Shown here one piece after another: positions 8,808 through 18,183 of a stretch of DNA of 34,176 nt; within the stretch, counting starts at the first letter, position 1, and every line of letters starts with the position of its first letter. The DNA is from Verrucomicrobiota bacterium (lineage in GTDB: Bacteria > Verrucomicrobiota > Kiritimatiellia > RFP12 > UBA1067). Below the pieces are notes generated by a model. That model saw only the letters and a program-made list of their open reading frames with translations, was not told the DNA's origin and searched no databases. The position numbers were made by a program, and so were the translations under genes. The stretch covers positions 1 through 34,176 of the forward strand of contig JAKJGY010000028.1 in the NCBI GenBank assembly GCA_022704145.1, given 5' to 3'.

Positions 8808-9674
8808 ATGCAAGCGAGGACTTTCGCGTGGGGCTGGCTATCGCGCGCGGTGTGCCGTCTGGCGCGTGCCGTGGCCGTGGCGTTCGTGGCGGCCGGCGTG
8901 CTGCTGACGCTCGGGCAGCGTCGGCTGCTCTACTGCCCGGAGCGGTTCGACGCCTCGGGTGCGGCCCGGCGCTTTGAGGCGTGCGGGCTGGTGAGGTGGC
9001 CGGAGGCTGCCGGTGCGGAGTATCGTGCGCTTGTGAGGGCGGGTGCGGCAGGGGGCGCCCCGGTGTGCGGCACGGTGTTGCTGTTTCACGGCAACGCGGG
9101 CTCGGCGTGCGACCGGGCGGCGTACGGCGAACGTCTCGGGCGTCTCGGCTGGCGCGTCGTGCTGGCGGAGTATCCGGGCTATGGGGCCCGGCCGGGGAGG
9201 CCCGGGGAGGCCGCGCTCGTCGCCGACGGGCGCGCCACGGCGCGCGAGGTGCGCGCGCGGTATCCGGGGCGGTTCGTGCTTGTCGGCGAGTCGCTGGGGG
9301 CCGGTGTCGCGGCGGCGGTCGCCGCAGACCCGGCGGTGCGGGCCGACGCGGTCGTGCTGGTGACGCCGTGGGACTGCCTCGCCACGGTTGCGGCGCAGCA
9401 TTATCCGTGGCTGCCGGTCCGGTATCTGCTGTTTGACCGTTACGACAGTACGGCCAACCTGAAGTCTTATGACGGCCCCGTGACCGTGCTGCTGGCCGAG
9501 GAGGATGAGATCATACCCGAGGCCAGCACGCTCGCGCTCTATCGGTCGCTGCCGCGTCCCGACAAGCGGCTGATCCGGATGGCAGGAGCCACGCATAACG
9601 ACTGGTTCTGGCTGCTGAGCGAGGCCCGGTGGCGCGAGGCGCTTGAGCGGGGTGAGGGGGGCGGCCCGCCCTGA
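8808..9674 (+). CDS. Membrane-anchored alpha/beta hydrolase (BEM46/ABHD13-like)
   Basis: The 288-residue protein has one N-terminal hydrophobic segment (about residues 14-36) followed by an alpha/beta hydrolase fold, as in the BEM46/ABHD13-type hydrolases. H-G-N-A-G-S (about 94-99) forms the usual oxyanion loop, G-E-S-L-G places the nucleophile at S162, D233 in E-E-D-E-I-I-P is the likely acid, and H263 in T-H-N-D-W completes the triad. It probably acts as an esterase or thioesterase at the outer face of the membrane; the substrate is unknown. It is divergent from DUF3616 and separated by about 90 nt from the sugar kinase gene. Confidence 0.85.
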   Translation: MQARTFAWGWLSRAVCRLARAVAVAFVAAGVLLTLGQRRLLYCPERFDASGAARRFEACGLVRWPEAAGAEYRALVRAGAAGGAPVCGTVLLFHGNAGSACDRAAYGERLGRLGWRVVLAEYPGYGARPGRPGEAALVADGRATAREVRARYPGRFVLVGESLGAGVAAAVAADPAVRADAVVLVTPWDCLATVAAQHYPWLPVRYLLFDRYDSTANLKSYDGPVTVLLAEEDEIIPEASTLALYRSLPRPDKRLIRMAGATHNDWFWLLSEARWREALERGEGGGPP

Positions 9675-9701
9675 GGGAAGTGGTTTGCCCTGTCTTTTTA
9701 G

Positions 9702-9730
9702 TTGCGTGCTGGCGGATGAACGGGCACAAT
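9702..9730 (+). promoter_or_regulatory. Candidate promoter before the NahK-like kinase gene
   Basis: TTGCGT (9702-9707), 17-bp spacer, CACAAT (9725-9730). Match to consensus is moderate; position and spacing are plausible for the gene starting at 9765. Confidence 0.35.
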
Positions 9731-9764
9731 CGGCGTCAACTTAGACCGTGCATGAGGTGTGATT

Positions 9765-10874
9765 ATGGAACTCTCCCTGCTGATGCGTCAGTTCGCCGTC
9801 TCGGGCCGTCTGGTGACGATCAACCCGACCGGTAACGGGAATGTCAACGATACGTTCCTCGCCATTTTCCGCAACACGTTCGCCGAGGAGCAGGTGATCC
9901 TGCAGCGGGTGAACCGGAACGTGTTTCCACGGCCGGAGGCGATCATGCACAACCTGCGCCAACTGACGGCGCACGTGCACCCCAAGCTGGAGGCGGAGGC
10001 CGATGAGAGCGACCGGGTGTGGCAGATGCCGCGCATCGTCCCGACGCGTGAGGGCGGGGATTTCTTCGTGGACGAGGGGGGGGACGTCTGGCGGGTCATC
10101 ACCAAGGTGGCTTCGGCAACGGCTTTCGACGAGGCGCAGGGCGCGGAGCACGCGGCCGAGTGCGGCGCGGTGCTGGGGCACTTCCACTGGCTGGTGTCCG
10201 ATCTGGCCCCGGCGACGATGATCGATCCGCTGCCCGGCTTTCACATCACGCCGGGCTATCTCGCGAAGTACGATGCGACGCTGTCGGGCAACGCCCTGGC
10301 GAACGAGCGGCTCAACGCCTCGATGGAGGCGCGCAGGATGGCGAAGTTTGTCGAGGAGCGCCGCGGCTTCGCCGCGACGCTACAGGCGGCGCTGAACACG
10401 GGCGAGCTGACGCTGCGCATGATGCACGGCGACCCGAAGGTCAACAACATCATGATCGACGACTATACCGGCAAAGGTACGGCGATGATCGACCTCGATA
10501 CGGTCAGCCCCGGGCTGATCCACTACGACTTCGGCGACGCTCTGCGCTCGATCTGTAACCATGCGGGCGAGGACGAGCAGAACTTGAGCAAGGTGGTGTT
10601 CGACCTTGACCTGTGTGCGGCTTTCTGCAAGGGCTACATGGCCCACGCGCGCGGGTTCCTGACAGAGGCCGACCGCCGTTATCTCTTCGACTCCATCCGT
10701 CTGATCACCTTTGAGCTGGGCCTGCGCTTCTTCCAGGACTATTTGGCGGGCAGCGTCTATTTCAAGATCCGCCATCCCGAGCAGAACCTGAACCGTGCCC
10801 GCGTGCAGTTCAGGCTGTGCGAGTCGATCGAGGCGCGCGAGCGCGCGATCCGGGATCTGCTCGCCGGACTGTGA
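9765..10874 (+). CDS. NahK-like N-acetylhexosamine/sugar kinase (APH fold)
   Basis: The 369-residue protein belongs to the aminoglycoside-phosphotransferase/choline-kinase fold. H-G-D-P-K-V-N-N-I-M (H221, D223 catalytic loop) and the metal-binding I-D-L-D-T-V (D243, D245) followed by S-P-G-L-I-H-Y-D-F-G-D-A-L-R are typical of NahK-type N-acetylhexosamine 1-kinases, which phosphorylate GlcNAc/GalNAc at C1. I chose ATG 9765 because GAGGTG (9754-9759) sits 5 nt before it; the GTG at 9759 overlaps this site. A sugar-1-kinase role would fit the many glycosidases nearby, but other sugars are possible. The kamA-like gene follows after 35 nt. Confidence 0.8.
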   Translation: MELSLLMRQFAVSGRLVTINPTGNGNVNDTFLAIFRNTFAEEQVILQRVNRNVFPRPEAIMHNLRQLTAHVHPKLEAEADESDRVWQMPRIVPTREGGDFFVDEGGDVWRVITKVASATAFDEAQGAEHAAECGAVLGHFHWLVSDLAPATMIDPLPGFHITPGYLAKYDATLSGNALANERLNASMEARRMAKFVEERRGFAATLQAALNTGELTLRMMHGDPKVNNIMIDDYTGKGTAMIDLDTVSPGLIHYDFGDALRSICNHAGEDEQNLSKVVFDLDLCAAFCKGYMAHARGFLTEADRRYLFDSIRLITFELGLRFFQDYLAGSVYFKIRHPEQNLNRARVQFRLCESIEARERAIRDLLAGL

Positions 10875-10909
10875 GTGTCGGCGGCAGGCGGGGGCCGGCC
10901 GGGAAGCGT

Positions 10910-11908
10910 ATGCCTGAACGAACGAGCTTGAACGTGCCTCGGCAAGCGTGGCGGAGCCAGATGCGCTGCGCCTTGTCAGGGCCTGCGCCTGTGCTGGCCG
11001 ACTACGGCGTGGACCTGGCGATGGCGGCGCGCGTGCACGCCCGTTACCCGGTCCGCGTATCGCCGTATGTGCTCGCGCAGTTAAGCCGTGAGGATCCCGC
11101 CGACCCGCTGAACCTGCAGTTCCTGCCCGCTGCGGCAGAACTGGTGGAGGAGCGGGGCATGGTCGCCGACCCGTTTGAGGAGACGGGCCGCTCGGCGCGC
11201 TGCCACGGCGTCAGGCAGCGTTTCGCGGACCGTGTGCTGGTGATGGCGCACGACCGGTGTGCGGCGGCCTGCCGTCATTGTACGCGCAAGGGCCTGCTGC
11301 GTGGGGCGCAGGTCGTGCGCACGCCCGAGCAGCGTCGGGCGGCGGTGGCGTGGGTCCAGGCGCACCCGGCCGTCCGCGAGGTGCTGCTGTCGGGGGGGGA
11401 CCCGTTGCTCCTGCCTGATGCGCGGCTGCTGGTGCTGGTCCGGGCCTTTGCGGCGCTGCCGCAGGTGGATGCGGTGCGTATCGGCACGCGCGTGCCGGGC
11501 TGCCTGCCGATGCGGGTGACCGAGGAGCTGGCGGGTGCGCTGGGAAGTTTCAGGAAGGTCTGGGTCAACACCCAGTTCAACCATGTGCGGGAGCTGACAC
11601 CCGAGGCGGTCGAGGCTTGCGCGCGGCTGGTTGACGCGGGGATCCCCGTCTCCAACCAGAGCGTGCTGCTGCGCGGGGTGAACGACACGGCCGAGGCGCT
11701 GGCCGACCTCTGCATGGCCCTCCAGCGCGCGCGGGTGCGGCCCTACTACGTGTTCCAATGCGATCCGGTCGCGGGGGTCGCCCATTTCCGGGTGCCGCTG
11801 CGGCGCGCGCGGCAGCTCGCGCGCGAACTCGCCGCGCGCGTCGGCGGTCTGGCGTTGCCGCGTTTCGTGCGCGACGTGCCCGGCGCGCCGTGTAAGCTGG
11901 CGCTGTGA
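10910..11908 (+). CDS. KamA-family radical SAM/PLP aminomutase (EpmB-like size)
   Basis: The 332-residue protein has the radical SAM cluster motif C117-x3-C121-x2-C124 (C-A-A-A-C-R-H-C), S-G-G-D-P-L-L-L for SAM binding, and a C-terminal D-V-P-G-A-P-C-K-L whose lysine is the likely PLP Schiff base. Lysine 2,3-aminomutase converts L-lysine to L-beta-lysine; EpmB performs the same chemistry for elongation factor P modification. The length is near EpmB (about 340) and shorter than catabolic KamA (about 415). No epmA or efp gene is seen in the window, so I cannot decide. ATG 10910 is preferred (GGGAAG just upstream); longer starts at 10817 or 10871 overlap the kinase gene. Confidence 0.85.
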   Translation: MPERTSLNVPRQAWRSQMRCALSGPAPVLADYGVDLAMAARVHARYPVRVSPYVLAQLSREDPADPLNLQFLPAAAELVEERGMVADPFEETGRSARCHGVRQRFADRVLVMAHDRCAAACRHCTRKGLLRGAQVVRTPEQRRAAVAWVQAHPAVREVLLSGGDPLLLPDARLLVLVRAFAALPQVDAVRIGTRVPGCLPMRVTEELAGALGSFRKVWVNTQFNHVRELTPEAVEACARLVDAGIPVSNQSVLLRGVNDTAEALADLCMALQRARVRPYYVFQCDPVAGVAHFRVPLRRARQLARELAARVGGLALPRFVRDVPGAPCKLAL

Positions 11909-11942
11909 GGGGAGGATTTCAGAAGGGCGCCTACGATTGTCG

Positions 11943-13348
<1,406 letters not shown>

Positions 13349-13367
13349 AATAACAGAGGAGGCGGAC

Positions 13368-14324
13368 ATGAGCAGAATCTACAGTGACAACGCGCAGGCG
13401 ATCGGCAACACGCCGCTCGTCAGGCTGAATAAGGTGGCCCCGGGGTCGAAGGCGACGCTGCTCGCCAAGATGGAAGGCCGGAACCCTTCTTACTCGGTGA
13501 AGTGCCGCATCGGCGCGGCCATGGTGTGGGACGCCGAGAAGCGCGGCGTGCTTAAGCCGGGCGTGGAGCTGGTGGAGCCCACGAGCGGCAACACCGGTAT
13601 CGCGCTGGCCTACGTGGCGGCGGCGCGCGGATACCGGCTGACCCTGACGATGCCGGAGACCATGAGCATCGAGAGGCGGCGTGTGCTGGCCGCGTTCGGG
13701 GCCAATCTGGTGCTGACGCCCGGTGCGGAGGGCATGAAGGGGGCGATCCGTAAGGCCGAGGAGATCGTCGCCGCTGACCCGGCCAAGTATTTTCTGCCGC
13801 AGCAGTTCAAGAACCCGGCCAATCCGGCGATTCATGAACGTACGACCGGGCCCGAGATCTGGAACGATACTGAGGGCGGGGTTGACGCGCTGATCGCGGG
13901 TGTCGGCACGGGCGGGACGATCAGCGGCGTTTCGCGCTATATCAAGAACATCCAGCATAAGCGTATCGTGTCGGTCGCGGTCGAGCCGCAGGAGAGCCCC
14001 GTGATCAGTCAGCGACTGGCGGGCGAGGCGCTCAAGCCGGGGCCGCATAAGATCCAGGGGATCGGGGCGGGATTTATTCCCGACACGCTGGACCTTACGG
14101 TGGTCGACCGTGTGGAGCAGGTCTCCAGCGCCGAGGCGGTTGAGTATGCTCGCAGGCTGGCCCGCGAGGAGGGTATCCTGGTGGGGCTCTCCAGCGGGGC
14201 GGCGGTCGCCGCAGCCGTGCGCGTGGCGCAGGATCCGGCCTTCGCCGGCAAGACCCTGGTGGTGATCCTGCCCGACGCCGGTGAGCGCTACCTCTCAACG
14301 GTGCTCTTCGAAGGCATCGGCTGA
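13368..14324 (+). CDS. cysK: Cysteine synthase A (O-acetylserine sulfhydrylase)
   Basis: A 318-residue fold-type II PLP enzyme making cysteine from O-acetylserine and sulfide. [11 protein letters not shown] gives the PLP lysine K45, in the same form as E. coli CysK. T-S-G-N-T-G binds the substrate carboxylate, G-T-G-G-T holds the PLP phosphate, and [10 protein letters not shown] is the family C-terminal signature. AGAGGAGG at 13355-13362 lies 5 nt before the ATG, and only 19 nt separate it from metY, so both are expressed from the promoter at 11943. A hairpin at 14348 follows. Confidence 0.95.
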   Translation: MSRIYSDNAQAIGNTPLVRLNKVAPGSKATLLAKMEGRNPSYSVKCRIGAAMVWDAEKRGVLKPGVELVEPTSGNTGIALAYVAAARGYRLTLTMPETMSIERRRVLAAFGANLVLTPGAEGMKGAIRKAEEIVAADPAKYFLPQQFKNPANPAIHERTTGPEIWNDTEGGVDALIAGVGTGGTISGVSRYIKNIQHKRIVSVAVEPQESPVISQRLAGEALKPGPHKIQGIGAGFIPDTLDLTVVDRVEQVSSAEAVEYARRLAREEGILVGLSSGAAVAAAVRVAQDPAFAGKTLVVILPDAGERYLSTVLFEGIG

Positions 14325-14347
14325 GCCTGCCGGAACACCGGCTGCGG

Positions 14348-14376
14348 GCTGCCCGCCGCGAGAGGCGGCGGGCAGC
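14348..14376 (+). terminator. 12-bp perfect stem-loop after cysK
   Basis: GCTGCCCGCCGC (14348-14359) and its exact complement (14365-14376) enclose the loop GAGAG. No T-run follows, so it may act as a pause or mRNA-stabilising hairpin, or as an atypical terminator. Confidence 0.5.
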
Positions 14377-14426
14377 GGCCAACACCTTCCTGACGGCCCG
14401 TCAGCGAGAGCTTAAGGAGCTGCCCT

Positions 14427-15611
14427 GTGCATACACCGAACGACCTCCACGCCCTCCGCGCCGGTGTCATCGGCACAGGGTTTATCGGGCCGGTTCATGT
14501 CGAGGCCTTGCGCCGCCTCGGGATCCGCGTGACGGCCATCTGCGACGTGGCCGGCCTGGCCGACAAGGCGGCTTCCGCCCTCGCCATACCGCTGGCGTTC
14601 GGCGACTACCGCGACCTGCTGGCCTGCCCTGACGTGGACGTGGTCCACATCACCACACCCAACCGGTTCCACGCCGAGATGTCGCTGGCCGCCCTCCGCG
14701 CGGGCAAGCACGTCGTCTGCGAGAAGCCCCTCGCCATGAACACGCGCGAAACCGCGCGGATCGTCAAGGCGGCAGGCGCCGCAGGGCGGGTCTTCGCGGT
14801 GAACTACAACGTGCGGTTCTACCCGGCCGTGCTGGCGCTCCGCCGCCTGGTCGCGCGCGGCGAGCTGGGCGACATCATCCACGTCAACGGCTCCTACATG
14901 CAGGACTGGCTGTTCAAGGACACCGACTACAACTGGCGCCTGCTGCCGCAGGAGGGAGGCAAGCTGCGCGCCGTGGCGGATATCGGCACGCACTGGATGG
15001 ATACGGCGTCGTTCATCCTCGGCGCGGGGATCGACTCCGTGATGGCCGACCTCGCCACATGGCATACGACACGCAAGCGCCCGCTGGGCGAGGTGCTGAC
15101 GTTCGCCCAGGCGGACGCGAAGATGAAATACGCCGCCTACGAGGTCGAGACCGACGACTTCGCCAGCGTGCTGCTGCGTTTCGCGAACGGCGCGCGCGGC
15201 AACCTCGGGGTCTCGCAGGTCGCCGCCGGCCGCAAGAACTGCATCCGCATCGAGATCTACGGCTCGAAGAAGTCGGCGTGGTGGTGCTCGGAGGAGCCGG
15301 AGATGCTGCACTTCGGCAACCGCGACGGCGCGAACGAGACGGCGGTGCGCGCCACTCCGGCTTTCGGCGACGGCGCGGCGGGCCTGATGGACTATCCGCC
15401 CGGCCACGTGGAAGGCTTCCCCGACACGTTCAAGATGAACTTCCGCAACATCTACGCGGCCATCGCAGGCGGAACGGCCGAGCGCCTGTTCGCCAGCGTG
15501 CGCGACGGACATCAGGAGGTTGCCGTCTGCGAAGCCATCCTCGCGAGTAACCAAGCCCGCAAGTGGGTCAACGTACAATGCGGGCGGAGCCAGCAACCTA
15601 AACCGGAATGA
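14427..15611 (+). CDS. Gfo/Idh/MocA family NAD(P)-dependent sugar oxidoreductase
   Basis: A 394-residue two-domain dehydrogenase. G-V-I-G-T-G-F-I-G-P near the N-terminus is the Rossmann dinucleotide loop, C-E-K-P-L-A (E99, K100, P101) is the family signature, and D-I-G-T-H-W-M-D carries the likely catalytic histidine H189. The GTG start at 14427 is supported by AAGGAG (14414-14419) 7 nt upstream. The family oxidises or reduces sugars and cyclitols; the substrate is open. The last eleven codons (Q-C-G-R-S-Q-Q-P-K-P-E) and the stop are encoded by two dispersed repeats (15580-15598 and from 15605), so the original C-terminus was probably altered by repeat insertion. Downstream are an isomerase and deoC. 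Confidence 0.9.
   Translation: MHTPNDLHALRAGVIGTGFIGPVHVEALRRLGIRVTAICDVAGLADKAASALAIPLAFGDYRDLLACPDVDVVHITTPNRFHAEMSLAALRAGKHVVCEKPLAMNTRETARIVKAAGAAGRVFAVNYNVRFYPAVLALRRLVARGELGDIIHVNGSYMQDWLFKDTDYNWRLLPQEGGKLRAVADIGTHWMDTASFILGAGIDSVMADLATWHTTRKRPLGEVLTFAQADAKMKYAAYEVETDDFASVLLRFANGARGNLGVSQVAAGRKNCIRIEIYGSKKSAWWCSEEPEMLHFGNRDGANETAVRATPAFGDGAAGLMDYPPGHVEGFPDTFKMNFRNIYAAIAGGTAERLFASVRDGHQEVAVCEAILASNQARKWVNVQCGRSQQPKPE
15580..15598. repeat. Short dispersed repeat, copy 1 (19 bp)
   Basis: GCGGGCGGAGCCAGCAACC differs at one position from the sequence at 19430-19448. Here it lies inside the final codons of the oxidoreductase gene. Confidence 0.6.
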
Positions 15612-15687
15612 TGGAATGATGGAATGGTGGAATGGTGGGGTTTGAGACCGAAGAGGCCGAAGGGGTCTTCCAACATTCCATACTTCC
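15605..15687. repeat. Dispersed palindromic element, copy A
   Basis: The left arm (15605-15638) is a run of GGAATGATGG-like units and the right arm (15668-15687) carries the complementary TTCCAACATTCCAT. Between them is the core TTGAGACCGAAGA (15642-15654). The same arms and core recur in inverted orientation at 27811-27909. The left arm supplies the stop codon of the oxidoreductase gene. Confidence 0.75.
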
Positions 15688-15746
15688 AAAACAACGTGTC
15701 ACTTAGCAGTCTTGTTCGCTTGTAAAAAGTTAACCCTGGGAACGTT

Positions 15747-16661
15747 ATGAAACTCGGATTCGTCTCCGCCATCCTGCCCGACCTCGACCTCGAACAGGTG
15801 CTCGAATTCGCCGCGGCCGAGGGCTTCGCCGCCGTCGAGCTGATGTGCTGGCCCAAGGGTAAGGCTGAGCGTAAGTTTGCGGGAGTCACCCATCTGGATG
15901 TCGACGGTTTCACAAGATCCCAGGCGGACGCTGTCAACGCCCTGTGCGACCGTTACGGCGTAACCCTTTCAGGTCTAGGCTATTATCCCAATCCGCTCGA
16001 CCCTGACCCCGCGGTCAGCCGGGTCGCCTGCGCGCACCTCCGCAAAGTCATGCTCGCGGCCGAGAAGCTGGGCCTGGAGAACGTGAACACCTTCGTCGGG
16101 CGTGATTGGACGCGGAGCGTGGACGAGAACTGGCCGCGTTTTCTTAAGACATGGAGGCCGCTGGTGGCCTTCGCCGAGGAGCACGGCATCAAGGTCGGCA
16201 TCGAGAACTGCCCGATGCTCTTCACCCGCGACGAGTGGCCCGGCGGCAAGAACCTGATGACCACGCCGGCCATCTGGCGCCGCGCCTTCAGCGATATCCC
16301 GTCGGCAAACTTCGGGCTGAACTACGACCCGTCCCACTTCGTGCTCCAGCATATGGACCCCGCCAGCCCGCTGCGCGAGTTCCAGTCCAAGCTTTTCCAC
16401 CTGCACGCCAAGGACGTCAAGATCCGGCGCGACCGCATCAACGAGGTGGGCGTGTTCGCCACGCCGCTGGAGTGGCATCAGCCGCGCATCCCGGGCTACG
16501 GCGAGATGGACTGGGGCCGCTTCATGGGGGCGCTGATGGAGACCTCCTACCGCGGCCCGGTCTGCATCGAGGTTGAAGACGACACCTTCGGACCGTCTTT
16601 AGATGGCCGGCAGCGCGCCCTGAAGGTCGCTCGCAACGTGCTCAAACCCTACTTCGCCTAA
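15747..16661 (+). CDS. Sugar phosphate isomerase/epimerase (xylose isomerase-like TIM barrel)
   Basis: A 304-residue AP-endonuclease-2/xylose-isomerase-like TIM barrel. Expected metal ligands appear in order: E in K-V-G-I-E-N-C-P, D and H in N-Y-D-P-S-H-F, H in H-L-H-A-K-D, and E in C-I-E-V-E-D-D. These enzymes isomerise or epimerise sugars or keto-sugars with a divalent metal. It lies between the oxidoreductase and deoC; a common arrangement in which the dehydrogenase makes a keto-sugar that the isomerase handles. The ribosome-binding site is weak (GGGAA). Copy A of the palindromic element separates it from the upstream gene. Confidence 0.9.
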   Translation: MKLGFVSAILPDLDLEQVLEFAAAEGFAAVELMCWPKGKAERKFAGVTHLDVDGFTRSQADAVNALCDRYGVTLSGLGYYPNPLDPDPAVSRVACAHLRKVMLAAEKLGLENVNTFVGRDWTRSVDENWPRFLKTWRPLVAFAEEHGIKVGIENCPMLFTRDEWPGGKNLMTTPAIWRRAFSDIPSANFGLNYDPSHFVLQHMDPASPLREFQSKLFHLHAKDVKIRRDRINEVGVFATPLEWHQPRIPGYGEMDWGRFMGALMETSYRGPVCIEVEDDTFGPSLDGRQRALKVARNVLKPYFA

Positions 16662-16669
16662 GGTGCCCG

Positions 16670-17464
16670 ATGAAATATACCTATGAGCAGCTCGCCAAGA
16701 TGATCGACCACTCGCTCCTGCACCCGACGATGACCGACCAGGAGCTGGAGGACGGCTGCAGGCTGGCCGCGCAGTACGGCGTCGCCTCGGTCTGTATCAA
16801 GCCTTACGCCGTCAGACGCGCCGCCGAGCTTCTCATGGGTAGCGGCGTGTTTGTGGGCGCGGTGATCGGCTTTCCGCACGGCAACGCCTGTACCGAGTCC
16901 AAGCGCTACGAGACCGAGCTGGCCTGCCGCGACGGCGCGGCCGAGATCGACATGGTCATCAACATCGGCAAGGCCCTCTCCGGCGACTGGGAGTACGTCG
17001 CGCGTGACGTGAAAGCCGTCTGTGACGAGGCGCACCAGCGCGGCGCGAAGGTCAAGGTGATCTTCGAGAACGACTACCTCGCCAAAGGCGGTGCGGGTCT
17101 GAGCAGCGACGACTTCAAGCGGAAGCTCTGCGAACTCTGCGAGCGCGCCGGCGCCGACTGGGTGAAGACCTCCTCCGGCTACGGGTTCGTCAAGCAGGCG
17201 GACGGCAGCTACAACTACAAGGGCGCCACCGAGCACGACCTTGCCCTGATGCACGCGAGCGTGTCGCCCAAGGTCCAGGTCAAGGCTGCGGGCGGCGTGC
17301 GCGACCTGGACGGCCTCATCCGCGTGCGCGACCTCGGCGTCTCCCGCTGCGGGGCCACCGCCACCGCGGCGATGCTGGACGAGTACCGCCGGCGCGAGGC
17401 GGCGGAGAAGGCGGGCCAGGGCGTGGCGGCCGCCCCCGGCGCCATCGGCGCGGGCGGCTACTGA
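16670..17464 (+). CDS. deoC: Deoxyribose-phosphate aldolase
   Basis: A 264-residue class I aldolase that cleaves 2-deoxyribose 5-phosphate to glyceraldehyde 3-phosphate and acetaldehyde. A-D-W-V-K-T-S-S-G-Y-G places the Schiff-base lysine at K166; I-D-H-S-L-L-H-P near the N-terminus, G-F-P-H-G-N-A, E-I-D-M-V-I-N-I-G and K-A-A-G-G-V-R-D are family motifs. It begins 8 nt after the isomerase stop, so they are cotranscribed. The C-terminal tail is Ala/Gly-rich. Immediately after its TGA, in the same frame, lies a truncated IclR effector domain. Confidence 0.92.
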   Translation: MKYTYEQLAKMIDHSLLHPTMTDQELEDGCRLAAQYGVASVCIKPYAVRRAAELLMGSGVFVGAVIGFPHGNACTESKRYETELACRDGAAEIDMVINIGKALSGDWEYVARDVKAVCDEAHQRGAKVKVIFENDYLAKGGAGLSSDDFKRKLCELCERAGADWVKTSSGYGFVKQADGSYNYKGATEHDLALMHASVSPKVQVKAAGGVRDLDGLIRVRDLGVSRCGATATAAMLDEYRRREAAEKAGQGVAAAPGAIGAGGY

Positions 17465-17788
17465 CCGGCCGTCGTCGCAACGGCGTTCGATGCGCGGCTG
17501 ACGGCGGCCACGCATACCGACCGCAAGAGCTTCCTGGCCGACCTGGAGAAGGTCCGCAGGCAGGGCTACGCCCTCGACGACGAGGAGTACATGGAGGGCG
17601 GCCTGTGTTACGCCGCGCCGGTCTATGACTACACCGGCAGCGTGGTCGCGGCCATCGGAACGACCGTCTTGACGATCCATTACCGTCAGAAGGACATCGT
17701 GCGCGCGCTCGGCCCGCAGCTTCAAGAGGTGGCCGAACGGATCTCCGTGGCGCTGGGGTGGAAGCGGGAGGTCAGCAGTGGGCGGTAG
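17465..17788 (+). pseudogene. 5'-truncated IclR-family regulator remnant
   Basis: The frame directly following the deoC stop (same frame) reads F-D-A-R-L-T-A-A-T-H-T then G-Y-A-L-D-D-E-E-Y-M-E-G-G-L-C-Y-A-A-P-V-Y-D and ends A-L-G-W-K-R-E. It aligns with the last third of the intact IclR protein at 26994 (Q-G-Y-A-F-D-D-A-E-Q-F-E-G-V-Y-C-V-G-A-P-V-F-D). The N-terminal DNA-binding domain and the first half of the effector domain are missing. An ATG at 17591 could start only a 65-residue piece. The final codons run into a GT-rich tandem array. Likely the former regulator of this catabolic cluster, lost by deletion. Confidence 0.75.
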
Positions 17789-17870
17789 GCAGTGGGCGGT
17801 AGGCGGTAGGCAGTAGGCAGTGGCAGTAGGCAGTGGCAGCGGGCGGTAGGTAGTGGCACGAGGCGGTGGG
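17774..17870. repeat. Degenerate GT-rich tandem array
   Basis: About fourteen imperfect 7-mers of the type GGCRGTR (GGCAGTG, GGCGGTA, GGCAGTA). No conserved spacers, so not CRISPR. It supplies the last codons and stop of the IclR remnant. Confidence 0.7.
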
Positions 17871-17911
17871 TGGTCGGGAGTCGCTAGTCGCGCGTCAGAA
17901 CAAGGAGCATT

Positions 17912-18100
17912 ATGAACAGGCGAAAAGTCTGGGTTTACGGCGTCCCCCCCTTCTTCCCTCCCTTCTTTTTCCCCCGCCCCCCCAATTTTTTCCTGCCCAT
18001 TTACCCCCTTTTGCGGTATCCCGCAAAAAGAAGAAAAGACAGTTGTTATCCGTCAGACCGTTGCATCGGCTTTCATCGCTTGACCCTCAAATCCCAATAA
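17912..18100 (+). CDS. Small Pro/Phe-rich ORF with homopolymer tracts, doubtful
   Basis: A 62-codon frame begins at ATG 17912 with AAGGAG (17902-17907) 4 nt upstream, the best signal in this 390-bp gap. After M-N-R-R-K-V-W-V-Y-G it enters a pyrimidine-rich tract with C7 (17944-17950), C7 (17977-17983) and T5-T6 runs, translated as Pro/Phe-rich sequence. A hairpin T-T-T-T-G-C-G-G / C-C-G-C-A-A-A-A lies at 18009-18028. No family recognised; it may be the truncated 5' end of a lost gene. The rest of 17881-18183 shows no other gene and is less GC-rich than the surroundings. Confidence 0.2.
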   Translation: MNRRKVWVYGVPPFFPPFFFPRPPNFFLPIYPLLRYPAKRRKDSCYPSDRCIGFHRLTLKSQ

Positions 18101-18183
18101 CTCCTAAATTTGGAATATCGGATAAGGACGGTCAAGCCGTGAAATTGAGAAAACTTAAATATGGCTACCCTCGATATATCAGA

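Noticed and set aside
14325..14426. Riboswitch between cysK and the oxidoreductase gene
   Set aside because: Only a simple stem-loop is visible; no conserved SAM or other aptamer pattern recognised.
17774..17870. CRISPR-like array
   Set aside because: Units are 7-mers without unique spacers.
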